A DNA stretch of 64,000 bases from the NCBI GenBank assembly GCA_934756675.1, contig CAKVLG010000003.1, positions 1 to 64,000 on the forward strand, given 5' to 3'. Of this stretch, positions 26,897 to 36,392 are shown piece by piece. Under the pieces are notes generated by a model, which was not told the DNA's origin, made no database searches, and saw nothing but the letters and a program-made list of their open reading frames with translations. Within the stretch, counting starts at the first letter, position 1; each line of letters opens with the position of its first letter. This stretch comes from an uncultured Clostridia bacterium. Lineage in GTDB: Bacteria; Bacillota; Clostridia; Christensenellales; UBA1242. Both the position numbers and the translations under genes were made by a program.

Positions 26897-29665
26897 GTGA
26901 ACAAAACAGTTAGTAAAGGTAAATTTATAACAAGTATAGTTTTAATGGCAGTTAGTGGCCTAATCTTTTTGCTTTGCTGTTTTCCTAACTTCCTTGGCAT
27001 AGGTTACTTTTTCCAAGGCTTATTTGGTATTATGGTTTTCCCATTAATGATATTGCTATTTTTGGTCGGCTTAGCACTTTTAACAAACATGAAATATACG
27101 TTTAGTGGCAAATATACCGCATTTTTAATAATCGCTGTTTTAAGCATGGTTTGTTTGCTTCACACAATATTTACATCACAGACACTTAATAGTTACACAG
27201 CACTCTCTTCTATGCAAGATTACCTTGCTACACTTATGCACCTAGACCATGGTATTTCGGTCGGTGGTGCAATAATCGGTGCACTTGTATTTCCTATTAA
27301 AACAATTGTGGGAACTGTTGGTGCTTATGTATTTTATGTGATTATCGCAACCATATTTTCGGGACTTGTAATTGATTTTATCATTTATCAAAATACACGC
27401 AAAAAACGCAATTTTAGCAATAAAAAAGTGCAAAACTGGTCTAAAAATGTTGGTTCAAGTGATTTTGACACGCGCGCAAGCAAAACTTTTAATAATGAAG
27501 AAGCTTATTCATTAGAACAAAGATTAACAAAAAACGGTAATGATTATTCACTTGACGATAATACCAACAGTTCATATTCAACTGAAAGTTATGACGACAA
27601 TAACACATATTCGGGTTCATTGTTCGACACAAACAATCCTGTTAAAAATCAAAATGTAGACATGGCAAGGCAAACATTATTTTCGCAAGATTTAAATAAT
27701 GACGATAACGAAAATAATAATGCAGAAGAAACAAACGAGGAGCCTAAATCTGCCCATGAAATTTTGTTTGGTAACCGAGACACAGTGCCAGACATTTTCA
27801 AGAAAACAGAAGATGACGAACCAGTAAATGCAAACCGTCGCGAAAGCACAAGCGAACTAAATGATGACGGTTCAATCACAACAAGTTTTGGAAGATATAG
27901 ACCAACTTCATCTTTAAAAAATGATGAAGAAGAAAAATCTCCATTCACTGGTTTCTTATCTGGCAGTGATGAAAACTCTGACGAAGAAGAAAAGAGAGCA
28001 AACAGAAGACGTGGTGGCTTGTCGAACCTAGACAATGCTCCGCTTATTTTTGATGAAGAAAAGGCAGAAGAACAAACAAAAACAGATGATGAGTTTGCTC
28101 CACTTATCCGCCGCCGTGATAGAAGCGTCAAAGCTGACGAAAAACCAGAACAACTCAACTTTAAAAACTTACCAACAAAATATGTTCCACCTTCAACCAA
28201 ACTTTTAAAAGAGTTTAAGGAAGTGAAAGGTGATTACACAGCAGAATATAAAGAAAAATCACGCATACTCGAAGAAATTTTGGATACTTTCAAAATTCCA
28301 GCAAAAGTTATTAATGTTGTTCGTGGTCCAAAAGTAACAAGATATGAAATGGCAATGCCAACTGGTATTTCTGTTACAAGAGTATTGCAATTTGAAAAAG
28401 ATATTTCAATGGCACTAAAAGCACGCCATGGTGTTCGTATCGAAGCTCCTATTCCTGGGAAAAACGCATTTGGTATCGAACTTGAAAATGATATTTGTTC
28501 AACTGTTGGTTTAAAAGAACTAATTGAATCACCAGAATTTCAAAATGCAAAAGGACCACTTCCTGTGCCTATTGGTAAGAATATAACTGGTGATATCATT
28601 GTTAAAAGCTTGGCAAAACTTGTACACATGCTCGTTGCTGGTTCTACCGGTTCTGGTAAATCTGTATTTTTACATTCGGTTATCATGTCGCTTATGTATA
28701 AGTCGTCGCCAGACGATTTGCGTTTTGTTATGATAGACCCAAAACGTGTAGAATTTAGCAGATATAATCGCATGCCGCACATGATGCTTCCAGAAATTGT
28801 TAGTGATTGTGAAAAGGCAAATAATGTTCTTACATGGTCTGTTAAAGAAATGGAACGCCGCTATGACATTATGGTAGAAAGCGGTTGTCAAAACATTGAA
28901 GCATATAACAAGCGTGAAGAAATCACAAGTGGCAAAGAAAAGAAATTGCCATACCTTGTTATTATTGTCGACGAACTTGCCGAACTTATGACAAGCCGAA
29001 TGAAAAAAGATGTTGAATTAAAAATTCAAAGAATTACCCAACTTGGTCGTGCTGCCGGTATTCATATGGTTGTTGCAACACAACGTCCATCTGTCGATGT
29101 TATTACTGGTACAATAAAAAACAATATGCCAACGCGTGTAGCATTTTCACTTTCAAGTTTCATTGATAGTAAAACTGTTATCGATGAAGGCGGTGCCGAA
29201 AAATTACTCGGTCAAGGTGATATGTTGTTTAGTGCGCAAGATTCTAATCAAAAGATTCGTCTTCAAGCTGCATATGTAACTGACGAAGAAATTGCTCAAA
29301 CATTAAAATTTATTAAAGAAAAGAATATTTCTACATACGATGAAGAAATTCAAAAAGAAATCAACGCTCTAAACAAATCAGAACAGAATGAAGAAGACAA
29401 CAAATCTCTCGAAGAAAAACAAGCGGAATTTGAAGAACGTATGGACGAATACATGCCACAAGCATTGCGTCTAGTTATGCAAGCAGGCAAAGCATCGACC
29501 TCTATGCTTCAACGCCGCTTCCAAATTGGTTATGCAAGAGCTGCAAGAATTATTGACCAAATGGAGCGCCGTGGTTTTATTGCCGAAGGTATGGGTAACA
29601 AACAACGTGAAGTATTTATCACCGAAGAACAATACCGTGAGCTTTTTGGCGATACAAATGATTAA
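26897..29665 (+). CDS. ftsK: DNA translocase FtsK/SpoIIIE
   Basis: Membrane-anchored motor that pumps chromosomes through the closing septum, needed in division and, in spore formers, to fill the forespore. 922 residues, GTG start. Several N-terminal TM helices (about 8-180), a 270-residue Asp/Asn/Ser-rich linker, the alpha/beta motor (Walker A GSTGSGKS, Walker B region VIIVDELAELM) and a C-terminal gamma winged helix (ASTSMLQRRFQIGYARAARI, cut as 20). The gamma domain reads chromosome polarity sequences. Confidence 0.94.
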   Translation: MNKTVSKGKFITSIVLMAVSGLIFLLCCFPNFLGIGYFFQGLFGIMVFPLMILLFLVGLALLTNMKYTFSGKYTAFLIIAVLSMVCLLHTIFTSQTLNSYTALSSMQDYLATLMHLDHGISVGGAIIGALVFPIKTIVGTVGAYVFYVIIATIFSGLVIDFIIYQNTRKKRNFSNKKVQNWSKNVGSSDFDTRASKTFNNEEAYSLEQRLTKNGNDYSLDDNTNSSYSTESYDDNNTYSGSLFDTNNPVKNQNVDMARQTLFSQDLNNDDNENNNAEETNEEPKSAHEILFGNRDTVPDIFKKTEDDEPVNANRRESTSELNDDGSITTSFGRYRPTSSLKNDEEEKSPFTGFLSGSDENSDEEEKRANRRRGGLSNLDNAPLIFDEEKAEEQTKTDDEFAPLIRRRDRSVKADEKPEQLNFKNLPTKYVPPSTKLLKEFKEVKGDYTAEYKEKSRILEEILDTFKIPAKVINVVRGPKVTRYEMAMPTGISVTRVLQFEKDISMALKARHGVRIEAPIPGKNAFGIELENDICSTVGLKELIESPEFQNAKGPLPVPIGKNITGDIIVKSLAKLVHMLVAGSTGSGKSVFLHSVIMSLMYKSSPDDLRFVMIDPKRVEFSRYNRMPHMMLPEIVSDCEKANNVLTWSVKEMERRYDIMVESGCQNIEAYNKREEITSGKEKKLPYLVIIVDELAELMTSRMKKDVELKIQRITQLGRAAGIHMVVATQRPSVDVITGTIKNNMPTRVAFSLSSFIDSKTVIDEGGAEKLLGQGDMLFSAQDSNQKIRLQAAYVTDEEIAQTLKFIKEKNISTYDEEIQKEINALNKSEQNEEDNKSLEEKQAEFEERMDEYMPQALRLVMQAGKASTSMLQRRFQIGYARAARIIDQMERRGFIAEGMGNKQREVFITEEQYRELFGDTND

Positions 29666-29674
29666 GGAGAAAAT

Positions 29675-31030
29675 ATGACAAAAAATAATTTATTAGTTGG
29701 CGTTATATCACTAGGGTGTGATAAAAACAGGGTAGACACCGAGCATATGCTTTCTTATTTAAAAGAAGCTGGCTATGGCTTTACCAGCGATCCAAAGTGT
29801 GCAGATATCATTATTGTCAATACTTGTGGTTTTATTAAAGCTGCAAGGAAAGAATCTATGGATTCAATTATCGAGATGATCGGCTACCGCAAAAAAGGCC
29901 GCTGCAAACGCCTTATTGTTACCGGTTGCATGCCACAACGTGATGAATGGTTAAATCAAATGCGTAAAGATTTGCCAGAAGTTGATATCTTCCTTGGTAT
30001 AAACGAATACGACAAAATAGTTAAAATTATTGAAGATTCACTTGCTAATAAAAACACTAAATTTGTAAGAAAAGATAAGTTAAAAGAAATAAATTTTTTT
30101 GGCGACAGAATGCTTACAACACCATCACATTTTGCTTATCTAAAAATCGCTGATGGTTGCAATAATTATTGCTCATTTTGTACAATTCCATATATCCGCG
30201 GTAAATATCGTTCAAGGGATCTTGAATCTCTCGTTGACGAAGCAACTCATCTTGCTAATATCGGTGCAAAAGAATTAATCTTAGTTGCACAAGACATAAC
30301 AAAATATGGTACTGATCTTTATGGCAAACCAAGCCTAGTTACATTGATTAGGAGATTAAGCAATATCAAAGATTTAAAGTGGATAAGACTTTTATATTGC
30401 TACCCAGAAGACATAACAGACGAACTATTAAACGAAATTGTTACTAATAAAAAAGTTTGTAAATATCTCGATATTCCACTTCAACACGCGTCATCTAAAA
30501 TTTTAAAAATGATGAACCGTAATGTAACGCGTGAGCAGCAAGAAGCGTTGCTCGAAAAAATTAAAAGTAAAAAAACATACATAGCAGTTCGAACAACATT
30601 TATGATTGGCTTCCCAGGGGAAACAGAAGAAGACTTTAATGAAATTCTTGACTTTATAAAGAAATACCCTATGCAAAACGTAGGTTTCTTTGCTTATTCT
30701 AGGGAAGAAGGCACGGCAGCCTATAACTTCCCAGACCAAGTGGACGAAGATACCAAAGACCGTAGACTAATTAAACTTATAAAAGCACAAAAGAAAATTG
30801 CTACAGAGTTAAACAAGTCACAATTTGTGGGTAAGACACTTGATGTTGTATATGAAGGTATTGATTACGAAAAGCAACGTTTCTTTGGCAGAAGTCAATA
30901 TCAAGCGCCTGAAATCGACACAGTTGTTTACTTTAAATCGAAAACGCCAGCAACAATTGGCAGACATTATAATGTTAAAATTGTTAAAACAAAAGATTAT
31001 GATTTGCAAGGAGTAAAAGAAGATGACTAA
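29675..31030 (+). CDS. rimO: Ribosomal protein S12 methylthiotransferase RimO
   Basis: Radical-SAM enzyme that methylthiolates an Asp of S12. 451 residues: N-terminal UPF0004 domain with three cluster Cys (SLGCDKN, NTCGF, TGCMPQRD), radical-SAM CNNYCSFC (CxxxCxxC) with IPYIRGKYRSR, and a C-terminal TRAM domain. The SLGCDKNRVDTE signature separates it from MiaB, which is also in this window. It overlaps pgsA by 8 bases. Confidence 0.95.
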   Translation: MTKNNLLVGVISLGCDKNRVDTEHMLSYLKEAGYGFTSDPKCADIIIVNTCGFIKAARKESMDSIIEMIGYRKKGRCKRLIVTGCMPQRDEWLNQMRKDLPEVDIFLGINEYDKIVKIIEDSLANKNTKFVRKDKLKEINFFGDRMLTTPSHFAYLKIADGCNNYCSFCTIPYIRGKYRSRDLESLVDEATHLANIGAKELILVAQDITKYGTDLYGKPSLVTLIRRLSNIKDLKWIRLLYCYPEDITDELLNEIVTNKKVCKYLDIPLQHASSKILKMMNRNVTREQQEALLEKIKSKKTYIAVRTTFMIGFPGETEEDFNEILDFIKKYPMQNVGFFAYSREEGTAAYNFPDQVDEDTKDRRLIKLIKAQKKIATELNKSQFVGKTLDVVYEGIDYEKQRFFGRSQYQAPEIDTVVYFKSKTPATIGRHYNVKIVKTKDYDLQGVKEDD

Positions 31031-31646
31031 AATGAATTTACCAAATAAATTAACAATGGTTAGAATATTTTGCACACCACTTTTGATTGCTTTATTTTTA
31101 ATCGACATACCAAACGGAATAGGTGTATTTATTGCACTTGGCATTTATATTATTGCTTGCATAACAGACTTTTTAGATGGTTATATTGCAAGAAAATATA
31201 ATATGATTACCGACTTTGGCAAGTTTATGGATCAAATAGCAGACAAGTTTATCACAACATCTGCCCTTATCTTGGTATTATCATCAGACATAACAATATC
31301 TTGGCTCGCAATTCTTATGATTTTAATAGTTGTGCTCAGAGATATATTGATTAGTGGTATTAGAATGGTTTCAGCAAACAAAAATATTGTTATTGCTGCA
31401 GATATATTTGGAAAAGTCAAGTCACTATTCCTAGATTTAGCATCAATGGTACTTATGTTATACATTGGCTTAATTAGTGTGCTTGGCGGCGGCAAACATG
31501 CGGAAATATTTAAAGGATTTAGTGTTGAATATATCAGATGTTTCGGCATGGGGCTTATGATTGTTGGTGTATGCTTAACAATCGTATCTGCAATTAACTA
31601 TAGTGTTAATGCTGTAAAATCATTAAATAAGCAAAAAGAAAATTAA
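31023..31646 (+). CDS. pgsA: CDP-diacylglycerol--glycerol-3-phosphate 3-phosphatidyltransferase
   Basis: Integral membrane enzyme making phosphatidylglycerol phosphate. 207 residues with the CDP-alcohol phosphotransferase motif D-G-x2-A-R-x8-G-x3-D-x3-D ([18 protein letters not shown], then KFMDQIADK). AAGGAG (31008-31013) selects ATG 31023 rather than the one at 31032. The rimO-pgsA-recA order is common in Firmicutes, although cinA, usually between pgsA and recA, is absent. Confidence 0.93.
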   Translation: MTKMNLPNKLTMVRIFCTPLLIALFLIDIPNGIGVFIALGIYIIACITDFLDGYIARKYNMITDFGKFMDQIADKFITTSALILVLSSDITISWLAILMILIVVLRDILISGIRMVSANKNIVIAADIFGKVKSLFLDLASMVLMLYIGLISVLGGGKHAEIFKGFSVEYIRCFGMGLMIVGVCLTIVSAINYSVNAVKSLNKQKEN

Positions 31647-31660
31647 AGGAAGGAATTATT

Positions 31661-32650
31661 ATGAACGACAAAGCAAAATCTCTTGAACAAGCTATTTCTC
31701 AAATCGAAAAACAGTTTGGTAAAGGAAGTATTATGAAACTCGGTGATATTGCAGTTCAAAATGTTGATGTTATTCCAACAGGCTGCTTATCACTTGACCT
31801 TGCCCTTGGTATTGGTGGTATTCCAAGAGGTAGAATTATTGAAATTTATGGACCAGAATCTTCTGGTAAGACAACTGTATCACTGCACATGATTGCAGAA
31901 GCACAAAAACTTGGCGGAACAGCAGCATTTATCGATGCTGAACATGCACTAGACCCAGTTTATGCCGCACGCCTTGGTGTAGACACAAAAAATCTTTATG
32001 TTTCACAACCAGACACTGGTGAACAAGGTCTTGAAATTGCAGAAGAACTTGTTAGAAGTGGTAGTGTTGATATTGTTGTTATCGACTCGGTTGCAGCACT
32101 TACACCAAAAGCTGAAATCGATGGAGAAATGGGTGATAACCATGTTGGTCTTCAAGCAAGACTCATGAGCCAAGCATTAAGAAAACTCGCTGGTATTACT
32201 AACAAAACAAAGACTTGCGTAGTATTTATTAACCAATTGCGTGAAAAGGTTGGTGTATTGTTTGGTTCTCCAGAAACTACACCTGGTGGTAAAGCTCTAA
32301 AATTCTATTCAAGTATCCGCCTAGACGTAAGAAAGAGCGAAACAATCAAAGACGGTTCAGACGCTGTTGGAAATCGCACAAAAGTTAAGGTTGTTAAAAA
32401 CAAAATGGCACCACCATTCAAAACTGCCGAATTCGACATTGTATTTGGTCTTGGCATAAGCAAAGAAGGATGCTTGCTTGATCTTGCCGTTGAAAAAGGG
32501 ATTATTGAAAAGAGCGGTGCTTGGTTCTCTTATAATGGTGAGAAGATTGCTCAAGGACGCGAAGCAGCAAAAGCTTATTTACAAAACAATCCAACTGTTG
32601 CAGATGAAATTGATAAAAAAGTAAGAGAAGCTGTTAAAGAAAATAAATAA
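31661..32650 (+). CDS. recA: Recombinase RecA
   Basis: Strand-exchange protein and co-protease for LexA, whose gene lies at 43.6 kb. 329 residues. Walker [13 protein letters not shown]-like [11 protein letters not shown] with [14 protein letters not shown], and loop L2 region [20 protein letters not shown] (cut). The C-terminal acidic tail is short. No promoter or LexA box is visible directly upstream, so it probably depends on upstream promoters. Confidence 0.97.
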   Translation: MNDKAKSLEQAISQIEKQFGKGSIMKLGDIAVQNVDVIPTGCLSLDLALGIGGIPRGRIIEIYGPESSGKTTVSLHMIAEAQKLGGTAAFIDAEHALDPVYAARLGVDTKNLYVSQPDTGEQGLEIAEELVRSGSVDIVVIDSVAALTPKAEIDGEMGDNHVGLQARLMSQALRKLAGITNKTKTCVVFINQLREKVGVLFGSPETTPGGKALKFYSSIRLDVRKSETIKDGSDAVGNRTKVKVVKNKMAPPFKTAEFDIVFGLGISKEGCLLDLAVEKGIIEKSGAWFSYNGEKIAQGREAAKAYLQNNPTVADEIDKKVREAVKENK

Positions 32651-32651
32651 T

Positions 32652-32681
32652 TTGACACTAACTAGCTTGTGGTGTTAAACT
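32652..32681 (+). promoter_or_regulatory. Promoter of rny
   Basis: TTGACA (32652-32657) followed by an extended -10, TG-T-TAAACT (TG at 32673-32674, TAAACT 32676-32681). It begins right after the recA stop. Confidence 0.65.
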
Positions 32682-32686
32682 AATCA

Positions 32687-32701
32687 TGTGACAATGTCAC
32701 A
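32687..32701 (+). promoter_or_regulatory. Palindromic operator-like site at the rny transcript start
   Basis: T-GTGAC-AAT-GTCAC-A is a 15-base perfect inverted repeat placed exactly where transcription from 32652-32681 should start. It has no T tail, so it is more like a repressor site than a terminator. The regulator is unknown. Confidence 0.5.
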
Positions 32702-32767
32702 ATAGAGAATTATTATTAGCTTTAACGCTTTATATAAATTTCTAAATAAAAACAGGAGGAAAGATAT

Positions 32768-34327
32768 ATGGTAGGTCTATATATTGGTCTTTCCTTAGGA
32801 GGATTGTTACTTGGTGGACTAGTTACTTATTTTGTGGTTCAAAAAGTACAAAAAAATCAATTAGGAAAGGCAAAAGAGCATGCCGGCAAAATCGTTGACG
32901 AAGCCGAAGAAAAGGCAAAACAACTAAAAAAAGAAGCATTGCTCGAAGCAAAAGAAGAAATTTTAAAACTTAAAACAGAAAACGAAAATGAGATAAAAGA
33001 CCGTAGAAACGAAATTCAACGTTTGGAAGCACGCTTGGTTCAACGTGAAGAATCTCTTGATAAAAAAGAGGCTGCGGCAGACAGAAAGCTTGAACAACTT
33101 GATGAAGCACGTGCAAATCTTGATTCAAAATCTAACGAGATTACAAAACGTGAAAAAGAACTCGAAAATCGCAAAAACGATTTAGATAAAGAGTTAGAAC
33201 GCATCTCTGGTCTAACAAAAGAAGAAGCAAAAAAGCAACTTGTTGAATCTATCGAAGATGAAGCAAAGCGTGATGCAGGCTTGATCGTTCGTGATATTGA
33301 AAACAAAGCTCGCGAAGAAGGCGAAACAAAAGCTCGTGAAATTATTGGGCTTGCAATTCAAAAATGCGCAACTGACCACACAGCTGAAGTAACTGTTACA
33401 ACTGTTCCACTACCAAATGACGAAATGAAAGGTCGTATCATTGGTAGAGAAGGCCGCAACATTCGTTCAATTGAACAAGCAACTGGTGTTGACTTAATTG
33501 TTGACGACACACCAGAAGCTGTTGTGCTTTCTAGCTTTGACCCAATCAGAAGGGAAGTTGCAAGGCTCACTCTCGAAAAGCTCATTACCGATGGACGTAT
33601 TCATCCAGCTCGCGTTGAAGACATTGTAGAAAAAGTTAAAAAGGACATCGAAAAAACTATTAAGGAAGCAGGCGAAAATGCTATATTTGAAGCCGGTATC
33701 TTTAATATTCATCCAGAACTCGTAAAAATTCTTGGTAGGCTTAAATACCGTACAAGCTACGGTCAAAACGTGCTTAAACATTCGCTTGAAACAAGTTATT
33801 TAGCTGGTTTACTTGCTGGCGAACTTGGCGGCAATGTTGCGTTAGCAAAACGTGCTGGCTTGCTCCACGATATTGGTAAGGCTTTGGACTTTGAAATGGA
33901 AGGTACGCACGTTTCAATCGGTGTTGATTTAGCTAAAAAATATAAAGAAAGTCCAGAAGTTATTAATGCTATCGAAGCTCACCATGGTGGCGTAGAGTTC
34001 AAAACGCTCGAAGCTATGCTTGTTCAAGTTGCAGATGCTATAAGCAGCAGCAGACCTGGTGCAAGACGCGAATCACTTGAAACATATGTTAAACGTCTTG
34101 AAAAACTAGAAGAAATTGCTAACAGCTTTAAAGGCGTTGCATCTTCATATGCTATTCAAGCTGGTCGTGAAATTAGAATTGCTGTTAAACCAGAAGAAGT
34201 TGACGATTCTGCAATGGTTATCCTTGCTCACGAGATTGCGAAGAAAATCGAATCAGAACTTGAATATCCTGGTCAAATTAAAGTCAACATCATTCGTGAA
34301 ACACGAGCAACAGACGTTGCTTCATAG
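32768..34327 (+). CDS. rny: Ribonuclease Y
   Basis: Membrane-tethered endoribonuclease that starts mRNA decay. 519 residues: N-terminal TM (about 3-25), long Glu/Lys coiled coil (30-190), KH domain ([20 protein letters not shown], about 220) and HD domain with [10 protein letters not shown] (about 365). Preceded by AGGAGG. Works with PNPase, encoded at 21.9 kb. Confidence 0.96.
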   Translation: MVGLYIGLSLGGLLLGGLVTYFVVQKVQKNQLGKAKEHAGKIVDEAEEKAKQLKKEALLEAKEEILKLKTENENEIKDRRNEIQRLEARLVQREESLDKKEAAADRKLEQLDEARANLDSKSNEITKREKELENRKNDLDKELERISGLTKEEAKKQLVESIEDEAKRDAGLIVRDIENKAREEGETKAREIIGLAIQKCATDHTAEVTVTTVPLPNDEMKGRIIGREGRNIRSIEQATGVDLIVDDTPEAVVLSSFDPIRREVARLTLEKLITDGRIHPARVEDIVEKVKKDIEKTIKEAGENAIFEAGIFNIHPELVKILGRLKYRTSYGQNVLKHSLETSYLAGLLAGELGGNVALAKRAGLLHDIGKALDFEMEGTHVSIGVDLAKKYKESPEVINAIEAHHGGVEFKTLEAMLVQVADAISSSRPGARRESLETYVKRLEKLEEIANSFKGVASSYAIQAGREIRIAVKPEEVDDSAMVILAHEIAKKIESELEYPGQIKVNIIRETRATDVAS

Positions 34328-34339
34328 AAAAAAATAAAA

Positions 34340-34366
34340 AACCACACGCTAGATGTGGTTTTTTTA
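34340..34366 (+). terminator. Terminator after rny
   Basis: AACCACA (34340-34346), loop, TGTGGTT (34354-34360), then T run. Confidence 0.9.
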
Positions 34367-34395
34367 TTATCAAAATTATATTGATTGCATATATT
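34367..34395 (+). promoter_or_regulatory. Promoter of the M19 dipeptidase gene, leaderless geometry
   Basis: TTATCA (34367-34372), 17-base spacer, TATATT (34390-34395), then 5 bases to ATG 34401. No Shine-Dalgarno. Confidence 0.6.
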
Positions 34396-34400
34396 TTATT

Positions 34401-35222
34401 ATGTATGTTGCAGATTTACACAATGATTTTTTAACTGAAATAAAAACAGAAAAACAACAGATAAAATACCTGTCGACTTTACCACTGGCTGCAAAGCACA
34501 TAGTTTGTGCTGTTTGGACAAGTAAATTAAAAACAAATGAAATCCATAGTCTTTTATATAGTGCCAATGAAACGATAAATAGCTTAAACATGAAATCTAC
34601 ATTAAAAATTGCCATTGAAGACTTTGGGTTTGTAAGTAAAGATAACTATCAATTAATCAAAAAAATAAAACCAATTTATGTTGGTTTAACGTGGAACAAT
34701 AACAATTTGCTTGCCGGTGGAGCCATGGAAAATGGCGAAGTAACAAAACTTGGCGAATATTATATTAACAAACTAAACCGCGATAAAATAACAATTGATA
34801 CCGCTCATTTAAACGAAAAATCGTTTATGCAAGTGGCAAGTTTATCACGCAAGATAATTTGTTCACACACGGCTTTTTCTGGTGTTTATGACTGCTATCG
34901 CAACCTTAAAGATTACCAAATTCGTACAATAATAGACATGCATGGTATTATTGGTTTGTGTTTTGTTTCTGATTTTTTAAATGGAACAAAACATGCAACA
35001 ATCGAAGATGTTTGCAAGCATATTGAATACTTTTTCGACCGTTTTGGTGACGACAATATTTGCCTTGGTACAGATTTTTATGGGACAAAGCACTTACCAA
35101 AAGGTATAAAAAACTACGAAAATATATCAAAAATTAAAGAATTATTAATAAAAAAAGGCTACAGCGAAAAATCTGTAGCGAAATTGTTTTATAGAAATTA
35201 TGAAAAGTTTATCGGAGTTTAA
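34401..35222 (+). CDS. Membrane dipeptidase family (M19) protein
   Basis: 273-residue zinc metallopeptidase of the renal-dipeptidase family. Zinc ligands: DLHND near the N-terminus, a bridging-Glu region (IAIEDFGF), the LTWNNNNLLAGG segment, DTAHLNEKSF, ICSHTAF and GTDFYG. No signal peptide, so probably cytoplasmic, perhaps recycling dipeptides. Start placed at 34401 because the -10 lies 5 bases upstream; the frame extension to 34353 begins inside the rny terminator. Its end overlaps the convergent recombinase gene by 14 bases. Confidence 0.85.
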   Translation: MYVADLHNDFLTEIKTEKQQIKYLSTLPLAAKHIVCAVWTSKLKTNEIHSLLYSANETINSLNMKSTLKIAIEDFGFVSKDNYQLIKKIKPIYVGLTWNNNNLLAGGAMENGEVTKLGEYYINKLNRDKITIDTAHLNEKSFMQVASLSRKIICSHTAFSGVYDCYRNLKDYQIRTIIDMHGIIGLCFVSDFLNGTKHATIEDVCKHIEYFFDRFGDDNICLGTDFYGTKHLPKGIKNYENISKIKELLIKKGYSEKSVAKLFYRNYEKFIGV

Positions 35223-36252
35223 CTTTATCTGCCGATTCACGCCTGATGTCTTCTGAAATAGCAGCATAATGTTTCTTTGTTGTATTAACATCTTTGTGTC
35301 CAAGTACATCGGCAACAACATATATATCGCCAGTAGCCCTATATAGAGCTGTACCATAGGTACTTCTAAGTTTGTGCGGCGTAATTTTTTTAAGTGGGGT
35401 AATTAGTTTAGCATATTTTTTAACAAGCAATTCAACAGCTCTTGTAGTGATGCGTCTATTCTGAAGCGACACAAAAAGGGCAGGTTCATTTTCGAGCAAT
35501 TTATTTTTCGCACGCTCTTCAAGCCAATCAACAAGAGCAACTTTAACTTCATCGGAATAATACAAAACAACTTGGTTTCCACCTTTACGGGTAACCTTAA
35601 AGCTGTTAGTTTTTAAATCTAAGTCAGACACATTCAAACCAACACACTCGGAAACACGAATACCAGTTCCAAGCATAAGCGTAAGCATTGCCAGGTCACG
35701 CACACGTGTATGTTTATGGTAACTTTTAGAATGCCCAACAAGGTCAAAACCACATTCAGCTTCGTTTAAAAGATTTGCGACTTCGTCAGATTCGAGCCTG
35801 ATAATTGATTTATCGTGAATTTTTGGCATCGAAACTTTTGCCGAAACATTTTCTGCAATCAAATCTTTGTTATAAAAATACTTAAAAAACGAGCGAATTG
35901 ATGCAATTTTACGTGCTTTTCCACGCTCTGTATTCACTTTAATTTTGCCATTTTCTTCGCCGTAAGAAGAAATGTAACTGATATAACGTTCAATATGTCT
36001 TGCTTTAATGCGATTTAAGTCAGAAATTTCGATATTATAGATGTTTTTATCGGCAAAAAGCCCGGTTTCATTAAAAAGCCAATTGAAAAATAACCTTAAA
36101 TCATAGGCGTAATTAAGGCGAGTAAGTGGACTTGTTTGGTATTCGATACCAGTGAAAAAATCATAGCAAAAATCGGGAAGCTCTTTTAAAATTTCTCGTA
36201 TTTTTTTTGTGCATTTTTGTGAACGTTCTGTGAAATAATCTTGACTTTGCAT
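35209..36252 (-). CDS. Tyrosine recombinase, XerS-like
   Basis: 347-residue site-specific recombinase. The full catalytic set is present: Arg in GTGIRVSE, Lys in TRKGG, H-x-x-R in TPHKLRST, His in LGHKDV and the nucleophile Tyr in KKHYAAI. The N-terminal part (residues 1-60, ELPDFCYDFFTG) is longer than in XerC/XerD and resembles streptococcal XerS, a lone recombinase for chromosome dimers. No mobile-element cargo, att repeats or excisionase is near, so a housekeeping Xer role fits better than an integrase role. It would act with FtsK. Confidence 0.8.
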   Translation of the reverse strand: MQSQDYFTERSQKCTKKIREILKELPDFCYDFFTGIEYQTSPLTRLNYAYDLRLFFNWLFNETGLFADKNIYNIEISDLNRIKARHIERYISYISSYGEENGKIKVNTERGKARKIASIRSFFKYFYNKDLIAENVSAKVSMPKIHDKSIIRLESDEVANLLNEAECGFDLVGHSKSYHKHTRVRDLAMLTLMLGTGIRVSECVGLNVSDLDLKTNSFKVTRKGGNQVVLYYSDEVKVALVDWLEERAKNKLLENEPALFVSLQNRRITTRAVELLVKKYAKLITPLKKITPHKLRSTYGTALYRATGDIYVVADVLGHKDVNTTKKHYAAISEDIRRESADKVKLR

Positions 36253-36258
36253 AAATTA

Positions 36259-36287
36259 ATTATGCGACATTTAGCAAAAAATAGCAA
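36259..36287 (-). promoter_or_regulatory. Promoter of the recombinase gene, leaderless geometry
   Basis: On the minus strand: TTGCTA (36287-36282), 17-base spacer, CATAAT (36264-36259), 6 bases, ATG at 36252. No Shine-Dalgarno. Confidence 0.7.
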
Positions 36288-36331
36288 GTGTTTTACGAAT
36301 AGTTAAAATTTTTAATTTTATAATCTATAAG

Positions 36332-36361
36332 TTGACAAATATGTGGCTGTGGTTTTATAAT
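36332..36361 (+). promoter_or_regulatory. Promoter of serS
   Basis: TTGACA (36332-36337), 18-base spacer, TATAAT (36356-36361), 31 bases before the ATG. The leader is too short for a T-box. Confidence 0.85.
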
Positions 36362-36392
36362 TTATGTTATTAACTAAAAAAGGAGAAAACAG

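Noticed and set aside
35209..36252. Prophage or integrative element marked by the tyrosine recombinase
   Set aside because: Neighbours are housekeeping genes, there are no att repeats, no tRNA at the end and no phage or conjugation genes.
36338..36392. T-box riboswitch before serS
   Set aside because: The promoter is only 31 bases from the ATG, leaving no room for a T-box.
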